Shown here one piece after another: positions 15,788 through 23,055 of a stretch of 32,859 nucleotides of DNA; the first letter of the stretch is position 1, and each line of letters begins with the position of its first letter. The notes under the pieces were generated by a model, which saw only the letters and a program-made list of their open reading frames with translations, did no database searches and was not told the origin of the DNA. Both the position numbers and the translations under genes were made by a program. Source of the DNA: Nocardiopsis salina YIM 90010. Lineage in GTDB: Bacteria; Actinomycetota; Actinomycetes; Streptosporangiales; Streptosporangiaceae. The stretch spans positions 639 through 33,497 of the forward strand of contig NZ_ANBF01000191.1 in the NCBI RefSeq assembly GCF_000341025.1. Direction: 5' to 3'.

Positions 15788-17644
15788 GTGTCACGAGGGC
15801 AGCGTGTGCGAGCTGCGATCGCATGGGTGGGTCTCGGCCTCATCGCCGGGGCGCTGGCCTGGTCGCCGTTGGGGGTGGTCCTGTCCATCGGAGCCCCGGA
15901 GGAGGGCATGACCGAATGGGCGGGGCTGGGAACGGCCCTGTCCTGGTTCCTCGGCCTCTCCGTTCTCGGCATTGCGGTCCGGTGGCGCGTGGGCGAGCCC
16001 GACCCCGCGACCGAGCCGCGCGGAACCGGCTGTCTGGTGCCCGCGCTCATCATGGCCGCAGTCGGAACCGGTCTGGCCGCGCTCGCCTATCCCGGGTGGG
16101 ACGAAGACATGGCGACGGTCGGCCCGGTCCAGGCCAACACGTGGCTGGTCGCCTGTGCAGTCGCAGCCGGGTTGCTCCTGCTGACGGCCGCGGCCGAGCG
16201 CCCCTCCCCTCAGCCGCTCGCGCGCACGTTCCCGGCCTTCGCAGCCGGATCCCTGGCGGTCGTCCTGACGGGCGGTCTCGTCAACATCGTGCACTTCCCT
16301 CAGCCGCGGCACGAGGTCGCCGACGAGCCGTCGGAACTGGGGGAGCCGGCCCCGGTGCCCGAGCGCGTCGAAGAGGTCGGTTGGGAGTGGGAACCCGAGC
16401 TCGGAAGCTCCGTCCTACGGGTCGAGGAGGGTTCACACGGCCCGCTCGTGGTGCTCACCGACGGGGTTGTCTCCCTGGACGGAACCGACGGCAGCGAGAT
16501 CTGGTCCTACCGCCGCCCCTACGCCCCGCACTTCGAGGTGTGGGTGGACGGCGACCACGTCATCGTCTCCCGGGTCCCCGCGGTCGGCACGGAAGGCCCA
16601 CTCGTCGACGTGCTCGCCCTCGACAGCGGTGCGCCCGAACCCGGGCTCCAGGGGATTGCACAGCTGAGCGAGGACGACGCTGAAGCCCGCGACGAACTCA
16701 GCGGCGACCCGGACGAGGACGTGGTGGCACGCACGGCCGAGCACGTGATCCGTTCCGAAAGGGACGGCTTGGTCGACCCGGACACGCAGCTGGTGTCGGA
16801 GGAGGTCGGCACCGGGGTGGAGCGGTGGTCCGTGCCCCGGGCTCCTGAGGGACGCTCATGCCGGGGCGTGGACACGCAACTGCGCCACGGCCTGCTGATC
16901 TCCATCGACACCTGCCGGGACGAGGACGAGGTCGAGGACACTGAGGATGACGACCCCGGGGACATTGAGGCCGACGAACCGGTCGACAGGGATCACGTCG
17001 TCCGGGCACTCGCCCCCGAGACGGGCGAGCAGGTGTGGGAGCGTACGTGGACCTTCCCCGACAAGGACAGTTCCGGCATCTACTTCGGCGGCCCTGCCGT
17101 CGGCGCCTCCTCGGTCCTCCTTGTGGGGTTGGAAGGCCGAACGTGGGACGGGGCGGTGCTCGACCTCGCCACGGGCGAGGACGTCTTCACCCTGCCCGAG
17201 AACCTCAGTGAGGAGCGCACGCGCTTCCACGGGTACCTCGGTGGCGACAGCGAGAGCGTGACCTATTCGGTCGAGCGTAGAGGTAGAGGTGAGGAACCCG
17301 TGTTCGAACGCGTCGGCCCACAGGGGGACGTGCTGGAAACGGTCGAGAACGCCCCCGACCGCTTGAACGGTATCGGGCACTCCACCGCGGTCCTCGACGA
17401 GACGGTCCTCTTCATCATCCGTTGGCAAGACCACCCCACCGTCGCCGTAACAGAGTTCGGCCAACGGAGGGACGCCGCCACCGACGAACGCATCCGGCTG
17501 GACGAGCAGGAGGGGGACGTCGGTTGGAGTGCACTCGTCCCGGTGCCCGGTGCGGTCGTGGCGGTCGCCGAGGCGGACGAGCCAGAGGTCGGGGACCCGG
17601 ACGAGATCCGCACCGAAGGAGCGGTCCGGGGGCTGACGCCGTGA
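15788..17644 (+). CDS. Membrane-anchored PQQ-like beta-propeller protein (paralogue 1)
   Basis: A 618-residue protein with five predicted membrane helices in the first ~175 residues (for example AWVGLGLIAGALAW, ALIMAAVGTGLAALAY, TWLVACAVAAGLLLLTAAA, FAAGSLAVVLTGGLVNIV). A large domain follows whose blades resemble PQQ-type propellers (VVLTDGVVSLDGTDGSEIWS, HVVRALAPETGEQVWERTW, GAVLDLATGEDVFTLPE). With an odd helix number the propeller should lie outside the cell. A very acidic loop (EDEVEDTEDDDPGDIEADEP) interrupts it. GTG 15788 is chosen for the basic N-terminus before helix 1, but the ribosome site is weak; the open frame reaches back to 15680. The downstream gene is a tandem paralogue. Function unknown; sensing or scaffold roles are speculation. 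Confidence 0.82.
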   Translation: MSRGQRVRAAIAWVGLGLIAGALAWSPLGVVLSIGAPEEGMTEWAGLGTALSWFLGLSVLGIAVRWRVGEPDPATEPRGTGCLVPALIMAAVGTGLAALAYPGWDEDMATVGPVQANTWLVACAVAAGLLLLTAAAERPSPQPLARTFPAFAAGSLAVVLTGGLVNIVHFPQPRHEVADEPSELGEPAPVPERVEEVGWEWEPELGSSVLRVEEGSHGPLVVLTDGVVSLDGTDGSEIWSYRRPYAPHFEVWVDGDHVIVSRVPAVGTEGPLVDVLALDSGAPEPGLQGIAQLSEDDAEARDELSGDPDEDVVARTAEHVIRSERDGLVDPDTQLVSEEVGTGVERWSVPRAPEGRSCRGVDTQLRHGLLISIDTCRDEDEVEDTEDDDPGDIEADEPVDRDHVVRALAPETGEQVWERTWTFPDKDSSGIYFGGPAVGASSVLLVGLEGRTWDGAVLDLATGEDVFTLPENLSEERTRFHGYLGGDSESVTYSVERRGRGEEPVFERVGPQGDVLETVENAPDRLNGIGHSTAVLDETVLFIIRWQDHPTVAVTEFGQRRDAATDERIRLDEQEGDVGWSALVPVPGAVVAVAEADEPEVGDPDEIRTEGAVRGLTP

Positions 17645-17699
17645 ACGCGTCCGCTGGGTTCTACGTCGGCACAGCGGACATTGAGGACGGAGGAACCCC

Positions 17700-19418
17700 G
17701 TGACAGGGGAGCAACAGCACGGACGGGTGCGGAACGCGCTCGTGTGGTCGGGCGTGGGGCTGCTGGCCGGAGCCCTCCTGTGGGCCGCGGTGTTGGTCAC
17801 CGTGGCCGACGGGGACGTGTTCGAGGGGACCGGGGGCTGGTGGATGCTCTCTTGCCTGGTCGCCGCCCTCGTCCTCGTGTTCGGCGTGGTGGAGAGGCCC
17901 GGCACAGAGCGGACCAGGGGCGGGTACCTGTTCGGGATGTCCTGGGCGATCGGCGCCGGGCTGCTCGCGGCCTGGATGGCCTTCCCGCGGGACACCTTCG
18001 CCGCCACCACGGACAGCCGGTGGTCCTTCGATCCCTCACCGTCCGCCGTGCACCTGTGGCTGGTGGCGTGCGCGACCGTGATCGGCTGCGCGCTCGTGCT
18101 GTCCGGTTCGGGCAGGGCCGATCCGAGGCCGTTCCGCTGGAGCACGCTGTACTCCGGCGCGGGTGTGCTGGCGGTGGCACTGGCCGGCGCGCTGGTCGCC
18201 CAGCTCGTCGTGCCCTGGGTGCCGCACCGGGAGGGCGGCGCCGAGGGTGACCCCGCCCCTGTTCCGGCCGACGTCTCCGAAGAGGGGTGGTCGTGGCGGC
18301 CGCCCATGGACACCGACATCACCGGGGTGGAGGCCGGACGGCACGGGCCGATCGTGCTGCTCGGCGACGGGGCCGTGGCCCTGGACGGAACGGACGGCAC
18401 CGAGCTGTGGTCCTACCGGCGCCCGTACGACGTCGTCACCCACGTGTGGACCGAGGACGGCCACGTCCACGTGCGCCACCGGCCCCGGACCGAGGACGAC
18501 ACCAACGAGGACCTCAGCATGGCCCAGTTCGAGGGCGGCGATCACTTCGAGACCGCCCGACTGCACACGGAGACCGGTGCGCTGGTCGATGAGGTCTCCG
18601 GTGCCCCTCGCCCGTCGGTCGCCCGGCCCGGTGAGCACAGCGAGGAGATGGTGCACGAGACCCTGTCGCTGCCCGAGAACTGCGTCGTCCACCGCACCGA
18701 GGGCTACGGCCACCGGCTGGCGGGCGTGGTCGGCTGCGTCGACGAGGAGCACACCGAGTCGGCGGTCGCGTCCGGGGACCCCTTCGGTTTCCCCGATTCC
18801 GAGGTCGAGGTCATGGTCGTGGCGGTGGACCTGGAGGAGGAGAGCGAGCTCTGGCGTACGGAGCGGTTCGACCCGGGCGAGAACGAACGCCCCCGCCTCG
18901 CCGATGCCCCGGGTGCCCCCGCGGTCGTCGTCGGGAACGGCCCCGACGGGCGCACCGTGGTGCTCGGCGCCGACACCGGCGAGGAGCTCGTCGCGTTGCC
19001 CGAGGAGCTCGAAGCGAGCGAGGACCTCATCGGGCCCGCCCAAGTCGACGCGGACGGAGCCGTGATCGCGGCCGGCACCGGCGGCCGAGACCTGCAGACC
19101 ACGTTCCACCGGGTGGACACCTCGGGGGAGATCACCGACTCGGCAGCGGTCGAGGACGTGTACCTCGACGCCAAGGTCGGTGGCGACAGGATCGCCGTGC
19201 TCGACGAGGCCGTGGTCATCGCGGAGGGCGGCGATCCGGAGCACGACGGTCATGCGGGGCTGGTGGTCGCGCCCTTCGGCGAGACCACCAGCCTGTACGA
19301 CGAGATCGTGCTCCCGGGGGAGACCGAGCACCTGTCCGGCCTCGTGAAGGTCCCGGGTGCGCTCGTGGTCTCGATGGAGGACGGGGAGTCCCAGATCCTG
19401 CGGGCGTTCGTCCCTTGA
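17700..19418 (+). CDS. Membrane-anchored PQQ-like beta-propeller protein (paralogue 2)
   Basis: A 572-residue paralogue of the preceding protein. It has the same five N-terminal helices (VWSGVGLLAGALLWAAVLVT, WMLSCLVAALVLVFGVV, GAGLLAAWMAF, WLVACATVIGCALVLSG, GVLAVALAGALVAQLVVPW) and the same linker and first blade (GWSWRPPM ... AVALDGTDGTELWSYRRPY, nearly identical to DGTDGSEIWSYRRPY in paralogue 1). The later blades diverge more. GTG 17700 has GGAGGA about 6 bases upstream. It begins 55 nt after the upstream stop, so the pair is probably one operon formed by duplication. No enzymatic motif is visible. Confidence 0.85.
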   Translation: MTGEQQHGRVRNALVWSGVGLLAGALLWAAVLVTVADGDVFEGTGGWWMLSCLVAALVLVFGVVERPGTERTRGGYLFGMSWAIGAGLLAAWMAFPRDTFAATTDSRWSFDPSPSAVHLWLVACATVIGCALVLSGSGRADPRPFRWSTLYSGAGVLAVALAGALVAQLVVPWVPHREGGAEGDPAPVPADVSEEGWSWRPPMDTDITGVEAGRHGPIVLLGDGAVALDGTDGTELWSYRRPYDVVTHVWTEDGHVHVRHRPRTEDDTNEDLSMAQFEGGDHFETARLHTETGALVDEVSGAPRPSVARPGEHSEEMVHETLSLPENCVVHRTEGYGHRLAGVVGCVDEEHTESAVASGDPFGFPDSEVEVMVVAVDLEEESELWRTERFDPGENERPRLADAPGAPAVVVGNGPDGRTVVLGADTGEELVALPEELEASEDLIGPAQVDADGAVIAAGTGGRDLQTTFHRVDTSGEITDSAAVEDVYLDAKVGGDRIAVLDEAVVIAEGGDPEHDGHAGLVVAPFGETTSLYDEIVLPGETEHLSGLVKVPGALVVSMEDGESQILRAFVP

Positions 19419-19495
19419 CCCGGGTGGCGACGGAACGCCTTCGTGGGACGGGGCCGGAACGCACGCCCGGCCTGCGGGGACCCGGTTCTGACTGG

Positions 19496-19524
19496 TTCGA
19501 GCGCCCCCGCGAGTGCGATAGAGT
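19496..19524 (+). promoter_or_regulatory. Predicted promoter of tRNA-Pro
   Basis: TTCGAG (19496-19501), 17-nt spacer, TAGAGT (19519-19524); predicted start near 19531, about 32 nt before the mature tRNA. GCGATAGAGT-like -10 regions are typical of actinobacterial tRNA genes. Confidence 0.55.
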
Positions 19525-19562
19525 CGTGTCCTGTCGGTCGCCGCACACGGCGCAGCAACCGC

Positions 19563-19658
<96 letters not shown>

Positions 19659-19662
<4 letters not shown>

Positions 19663-19686
19663 CCCACCATCCGGTGGGCCCTTTTT
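19659..19686 (+). terminator. Rho-independent terminator of tRNA-Pro
   Basis: AGGGCCCACC / GGTGGGCCCT is a 10-bp perfect stem with loop ATCC, followed directly by a run of five T (19682-19686). It ends the tRNA transcript. Confidence 0.9.
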
Positions 19687-19739
19687 GCCGTCCAGGTGGA
19701 GTGGAAGCGGGGCTGGACCGGGGCAGTGGGCGCTCCGTC

Positions 19740-19995
19740 CAGGTCGTCCTCGAACAGGCCCGGATCGACACCGGCCAGATCGAGGGCGCCCACCAGCGAC
19801 GATCAAGAGCGAGCTGTCCCGCCCGCGCCGCGAGAACGCCCAACTCCGAGCGGGACGCGAGACCCTGCTCAAGGCCACAGCTTTCTGGTGATCCACCGGC
19901 TGATCGACTAGGAACAGGCGCACCACCCCGTCTCCCGCTCGACCTCGCTGCTCGGTGTGTCCGGCAGGGTTACTACGAACACGTCGCCCAGGGTG
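19740..19995 (+). pseudogene. IS3-family transposase fossil
   Basis: Broken reading in all three plus frames still spells an IS3 OrfA end and OrfB start in the right order. The pieces are LEQARIDTGQIEGA (about 19750), RRENAQLRAGRETLLKATAFW (about 19828-19890), VIHRLID (19891-19911), then after a stop EQAHHPVSRSTSLLGVSG, and finally GYYEHVAQ in a third frame (about 19970-19991). These match the usual IS3 order: leucine-zipper end, KATAFF, then DE.AHHPVS..C..LGVSRSGYY. Several indels and no DDE domain show an old remnant. It sits immediately inside the left att-like repeat. Confidence 0.8.
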
Positions 19996-20064
19996 TGCTT
20001 CGTGCGCGATGGGGCGACCGCGGCCCGGAGCGCAATTCATCCGAACCGTCCGAGGAAAACGGGC

Positions 20065-20291
20065 TCAACCTTTTTCCTTCTGAATGCGGTCGATGAGCAT
20101 TTTCTTTCCTTGCTCACCAGCCTTCTGGTTATTCTCCTGGATCGGCGGAACCAGCGCACGAGCTCGTCGTCCCCCTGCCTCTCCGCGTCTTTGATGTAGC
20201 TGTCCAAGCGCCACACGTTCTCCAATGACTGGTGGACCGCCCAGATCAAGTTGTAGTTCTTGTCCTTGAGCGGGCTCTCTGCGTCTGCCAT
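20065..20291 (-). pseudogene. Small conserved soluble protein, one-base frameshift
   Basis: From ATG 20291 (GGAGG five bases upstream) the frame reads MADAESPLKDKNYNLIWAVH and on to DDELVRWFRR, then turns into an Arg-rich tail (SRRITRRLVSKERK) that looks non-native. The -1 frame continues perfectly as IQENNQKAGEQGKKMLIDRI and stops at 20065. With one base restored around 20141-20147 the product is 75 residues, acidic and helical. Short actinobacterial proteins with this MADA.SPLKDKNYNL start are familiar as uncharacterised proteins; I recall no function. Codon bias is lower in GC than in neighbours, suggesting transfer. The frameshift may be decay or a sequence error. Confidence 0.72.
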
Positions 20292-20881
20292 GACAACCTC
20301 CTGGGTCAGCGCTTTCTCACTCTCAAGAGCCCCTGCCCGAAACCGGCGGACGGTACACAGAGCACAGGTGCAATATCTTCCTGGCTCTGGCCCGAGGTCA
20401 TGAGCCGGCATTCAGCGCCCCCCCCGGCGTGGATCTGAAGGCGGACGTGCGGCTGCAGCGTGGCCGCCTCGCTGTGCGTGGCTCGCTCCAGAAGCTCTTA
20501 TGGGCCGACCTCGAGGATTGTCAAATGCGCTGAGCGCATGTCCGGAGCTCGGGCAGATAATAAAAAAGGTCAAGGACGTTTGTGTCCGGATGCCCCCACA
20601 CTGCTGTTCGCAGCTGTAACGTGCACCTCTCCTCATGTTCTTCCTCCATCTTTTGCAAAGGATGATTGAAGATTTTCAGTTTCGTTCACGTCGTTTTCGT
20701 GTCGGGCTCCTGGGTAGTGGGAGACGCACGGCTCACCGTCTGAACGAGCACATTGACCCGGAGAGCGGAACGGGATAACGAGGGCGTGAGCCAGTGCCCG
20801 GCCGAAGCTGAGCCCGGGAGGCCCATCGGTTCTGGGGCCACAACAGGCAGCCAAGGCAGGGTTTCCAGTGAGGGGGGAGAA
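20292..20881. other. AT-richer intergenic region with dyad and SigB-like promoter
   Basis: 590 bp without a gene, clearly poorer in GC than the surroundings (for example ATAATAAAAAA near 20557-20567). It holds a 15-bp dyad, ATGCGC-TGA-GCGCAT (20525-20539), and a SigB-like promoter at 20693-20717. Long open frames crossing it are antisense extensions of the dehydrogenase gene. Confidence 0.6.
20693..20717 (+). promoter_or_regulatory. Candidate SigB-family (stress sigma) promoter
   Basis: GTTT (20693-20696), a 15-nt spacer and GGGTAG (20712-20717) match the GTTT-N14-16-GGGTAt pattern recognised by SigB-type sigma factors in actinomycetes. It is about 165 nt upstream of the dehydrogenase operon. 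Prediction from pattern only. Confidence 0.4.
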
Positions 20882-22066
20882 ATGAAGGCTGTTACATGGC
20901 AGGGCACGGGCGACGTTCGGGTGGACAATGTAGACGACCCGAAGCTGCTGCAACCGAACGATGCCATCATTCGAGTGACCTCGACCGCCATTTGCGGATC
21001 GGACCTGCACCTGTACAACGTCCTGGGTATGTTCCTGACTCCGGGAGACATCATCGGCCACGAGCCGATGGGGGTCGTGGAGGAAGTCGGGTCGCACGTC
21101 ACCCACATCGTCCCCGGGGACCGTGTGGTGATCCCTTTCAACATCTCCTGCGGCTACTGCTGGATGTGCGAGCGCGGGTTCATGACCCAGTGTGAGACGA
21201 CCCAGGTCCGAGACCAGGGCAAGGGCGCCCAACTCTTCGGGTACACACAGCTCTACGGTGCGGTTCCTGGCGGACAGGCAGAGTATCTGCGCGTCCCGCA
21301 GGCCCAGTTCGGGCCGATCAAGATCCCGAGGACGGGCCCCGACGAACGGTTCCTGTTTCTGTCCGACGTGCTGCCCACGGCCTGGCAGGCGGTGCGCTAT
21401 GCAAATATCCGACCCGGTGACACCTGCGCCGTGCTCGGGCTGGGGCCGATCGGGCAGATGTGTGCGCGCGTGGCCCGCTACCTCGGCGCGGACAAGGTCA
21501 TCGGGGTCGACAACGTGCCCGAGCGCCTCACGATGGCGCAGCGCCACGGTGTCGAGACCGTCGATCAGAACGACGGGGACGACGTGCCTTCGGTGATCCG
21601 GGACCTGACCGACGGGCGAGGGGCGGACGGCGTCATCGACGCCGTGGGCATGGAGGCCCACGGTGCACCGAAGCAGGAGCTGGCGCAAAAGGTCGCGGGA
21701 GCTTTGCCCGACTCCTGGGCCCAGGGAGCTATGGAGAAGTTCGGCGTCGACCGCCTCTCCGCGATGTACACGGCATTCGAGTCGGTGCGTCGGGCCGGCA
21801 CGGTCTCGCTCTCCGGGGTCTACGGTGGCCAGGCCGACCCGATACCCATGATGGACCTGTTCGACAAAGGCATCACGGTTCGGATGGGGCAGGCCAACGT
21901 CCGGCGCTGGGTGGAGGAGATCCTGCCTACGGTAGCCGGTGAGGACGACCCGCTCGGGACAGAGGATCTGGTCACCCACACCCTGGACCTGGAGCGGGCG
22001 CCCGAGGGGTACCAGATGTTCAACGACAAGGCCGACGGCTGCGTCAAGGTGGTGTTGCGTCCATGA
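20882..22066 (+). CDS. Zinc-dependent alcohol dehydrogenase, formaldehyde-dehydrogenase-like
   Basis: A 394-residue medium-chain dehydrogenase. Catalytic zinc ligands are in AICGSDLH (Cys38) and GHEPMG (His60, Glu61). The structural zinc has the classical four cysteines, Cys90, Cys93, Cys96 and Cys104, in CGYCWMCERGFMTQC. The NAD(P) site is VLGLGPIGQMCARVARYLGA. An insert with PVRD-like sequence, KGAQLFGYTQLYGAVPGGQAEY in pieces, and the long C-terminal part are typical of the glutathione-independent formaldehyde dehydrogenase-like group. ATG 20882 follows GGGGGGAG closely. Its stop overlaps the SDR start (ATGA), the first of two such overlaps in a three-gene redox operon inside the tRNA-Pro island. 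Substrate unknown. Confidence 0.92.
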   Translation: MKAVTWQGTGDVRVDNVDDPKLLQPNDAIIRVTSTAICGSDLHLYNVLGMFLTPGDIIGHEPMGVVEEVGSHVTHIVPGDRVVIPFNISCGYCWMCERGFMTQCETTQVRDQGKGAQLFGYTQLYGAVPGGQAEYLRVPQAQFGPIKIPRTGPDERFLFLSDVLPTAWQAVRYANIRPGDTCAVLGLGPIGQMCARVARYLGADKVIGVDNVPERLTMAQRHGVETVDQNDGDDVPSVIRDLTDGRGADGVIDAVGMEAHGAPKQELAQKVAGALPDSWAQGAMEKFGVDRLSAMYTAFESVRRAGTVSLSGVYGGQADPIPMMDLFDKGITVRMGQANVRRWVEEILPTVAGEDDPLGTEDLVTHTLDLERAPEGYQMFNDKADGCVKVVLRP

Positions 22067-23055
22067 GCCGGGGTGTACGGCTCGATGGTGCCACAGTGGT
22101 CGTCACCGGTGCGTCCAGCGGTATCGGGCGGGCAGCCGCGTCACGGTTCGCCAAGAAGGGAGCGAACCTCGTACTGGCCGCCCGTGGTGAGGCGTCCTTG
22201 GCCGAGGCCGTGCGAGAGTGCCGTGCCGCCGGTGCACAGGCTCTGGCGGTTCCCACTGACGTCACAGAGGGAGACGCGGTCACGCGGCTGGCGGAGATCG
22301 CGGCGGATGAGTTCGGTCGGATCGACGTGTGGGTCAACAACGCCGCGGTGATGGCCTTCGGCACGGTGGACGAAGTCCCCTTGGAGGTCCAGGACCATGT
22401 TCTGAACGTCAACCTGCTCGGTCAGATCCACGGTGTCCGGGCGTCCCTCCCTGTCATGAAGAAGCAGGGAGCTGGGGTGCTCATCAACGTCGCCTCGCTC
22501 TACGCCAAGATGACCTCTCCCTATGTCACCTCCTATGTCACCAGTAAGTTCGGGGTCGTCGGTTTCTCGGAGGTACTGCGCCAGGAGCTCAAGCCCTTCC
22601 GCGGCATCGACGTCTGCACAGTGCTGCCAGGCTCCGTCGACACCCCGATCTTCCGACACGCTGCAAACTACACCGGCCACCGGGTCAGGCCCGTACCGCC
22701 GATCTCCTCACCCGAGCGGGTGGTGCGCGCTCTGGTGCGTTCGGCGGAACGACCCCGGGCAGAGGTCACGGTCGGCATGACGCAGCGCGTGGCCTCGTGG
22801 GGGCACTCGCTGTTCCCCTCCCTCTACGATCAGCTCGCTCCTCCGGTCATGCGCGTAGCGGCCTTCAGCCGCGAGTCAGAGGACGCATCCGATGGCAACG
22901 TGTTCGGACCGATCACGGAGTTGGCCTCGGTGACCGGCGGCTGGCGCAGTCCGGCCACACGGGCCCTGGCCGCCACGGCCGCGGCGCTGGCGATACTGCT
23001 CGTTGCGACATTCCGACGACGTGGACGGGCCGGGTCGGGGCGGTGGTCGCGATGA
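22063..23055 (+). CDS. Short-chain dehydrogenase with C-terminal membrane anchor
   Basis: A 330-residue classical SDR. The cofactor motif is TGASSGIG (residues 15-22), followed by NNAA (92-95), catalytic Ser145 in NVAS, and Tyr158/Lys162 in SYVTSK. The catalytic domain ends by about residue 250. A C-terminal extension carries a transmembrane helix (ALAATAAALAILLVATF) and a basic tail (RRRGRAGSGRWSR), so the enzyme is probably tethered to the inner face of the membrane. Start and stop overlap the flanking genes by 4 bp each (ATGA). Membrane tethering next to a VKOR-like membrane protein suggests the two act together on a membrane or lipid-soluble substrate; this is inference. Confidence 0.92.
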   Translation: MSRGVRLDGATVVVTGASSGIGRAAASRFAKKGANLVLAARGEASLAEAVRECRAAGAQALAVPTDVTEGDAVTRLAEIAADEFGRIDVWVNNAAVMAFGTVDEVPLEVQDHVLNVNLLGQIHGVRASLPVMKKQGAGVLINVASLYAKMTSPYVTSYVTSKFGVVGFSEVLRQELKPFRGIDVCTVLPGSVDTPIFRHAANYTGHRVRPVPPISSPERVVRALVRSAERPRAEVTVGMTQRVASWGHSLFPSLYDQLAPPVMRVAAFSRESEDASDGNVFGPITELASVTGGWRSPATRALAATAAALAILLVATFRRRGRAGSGRWSR

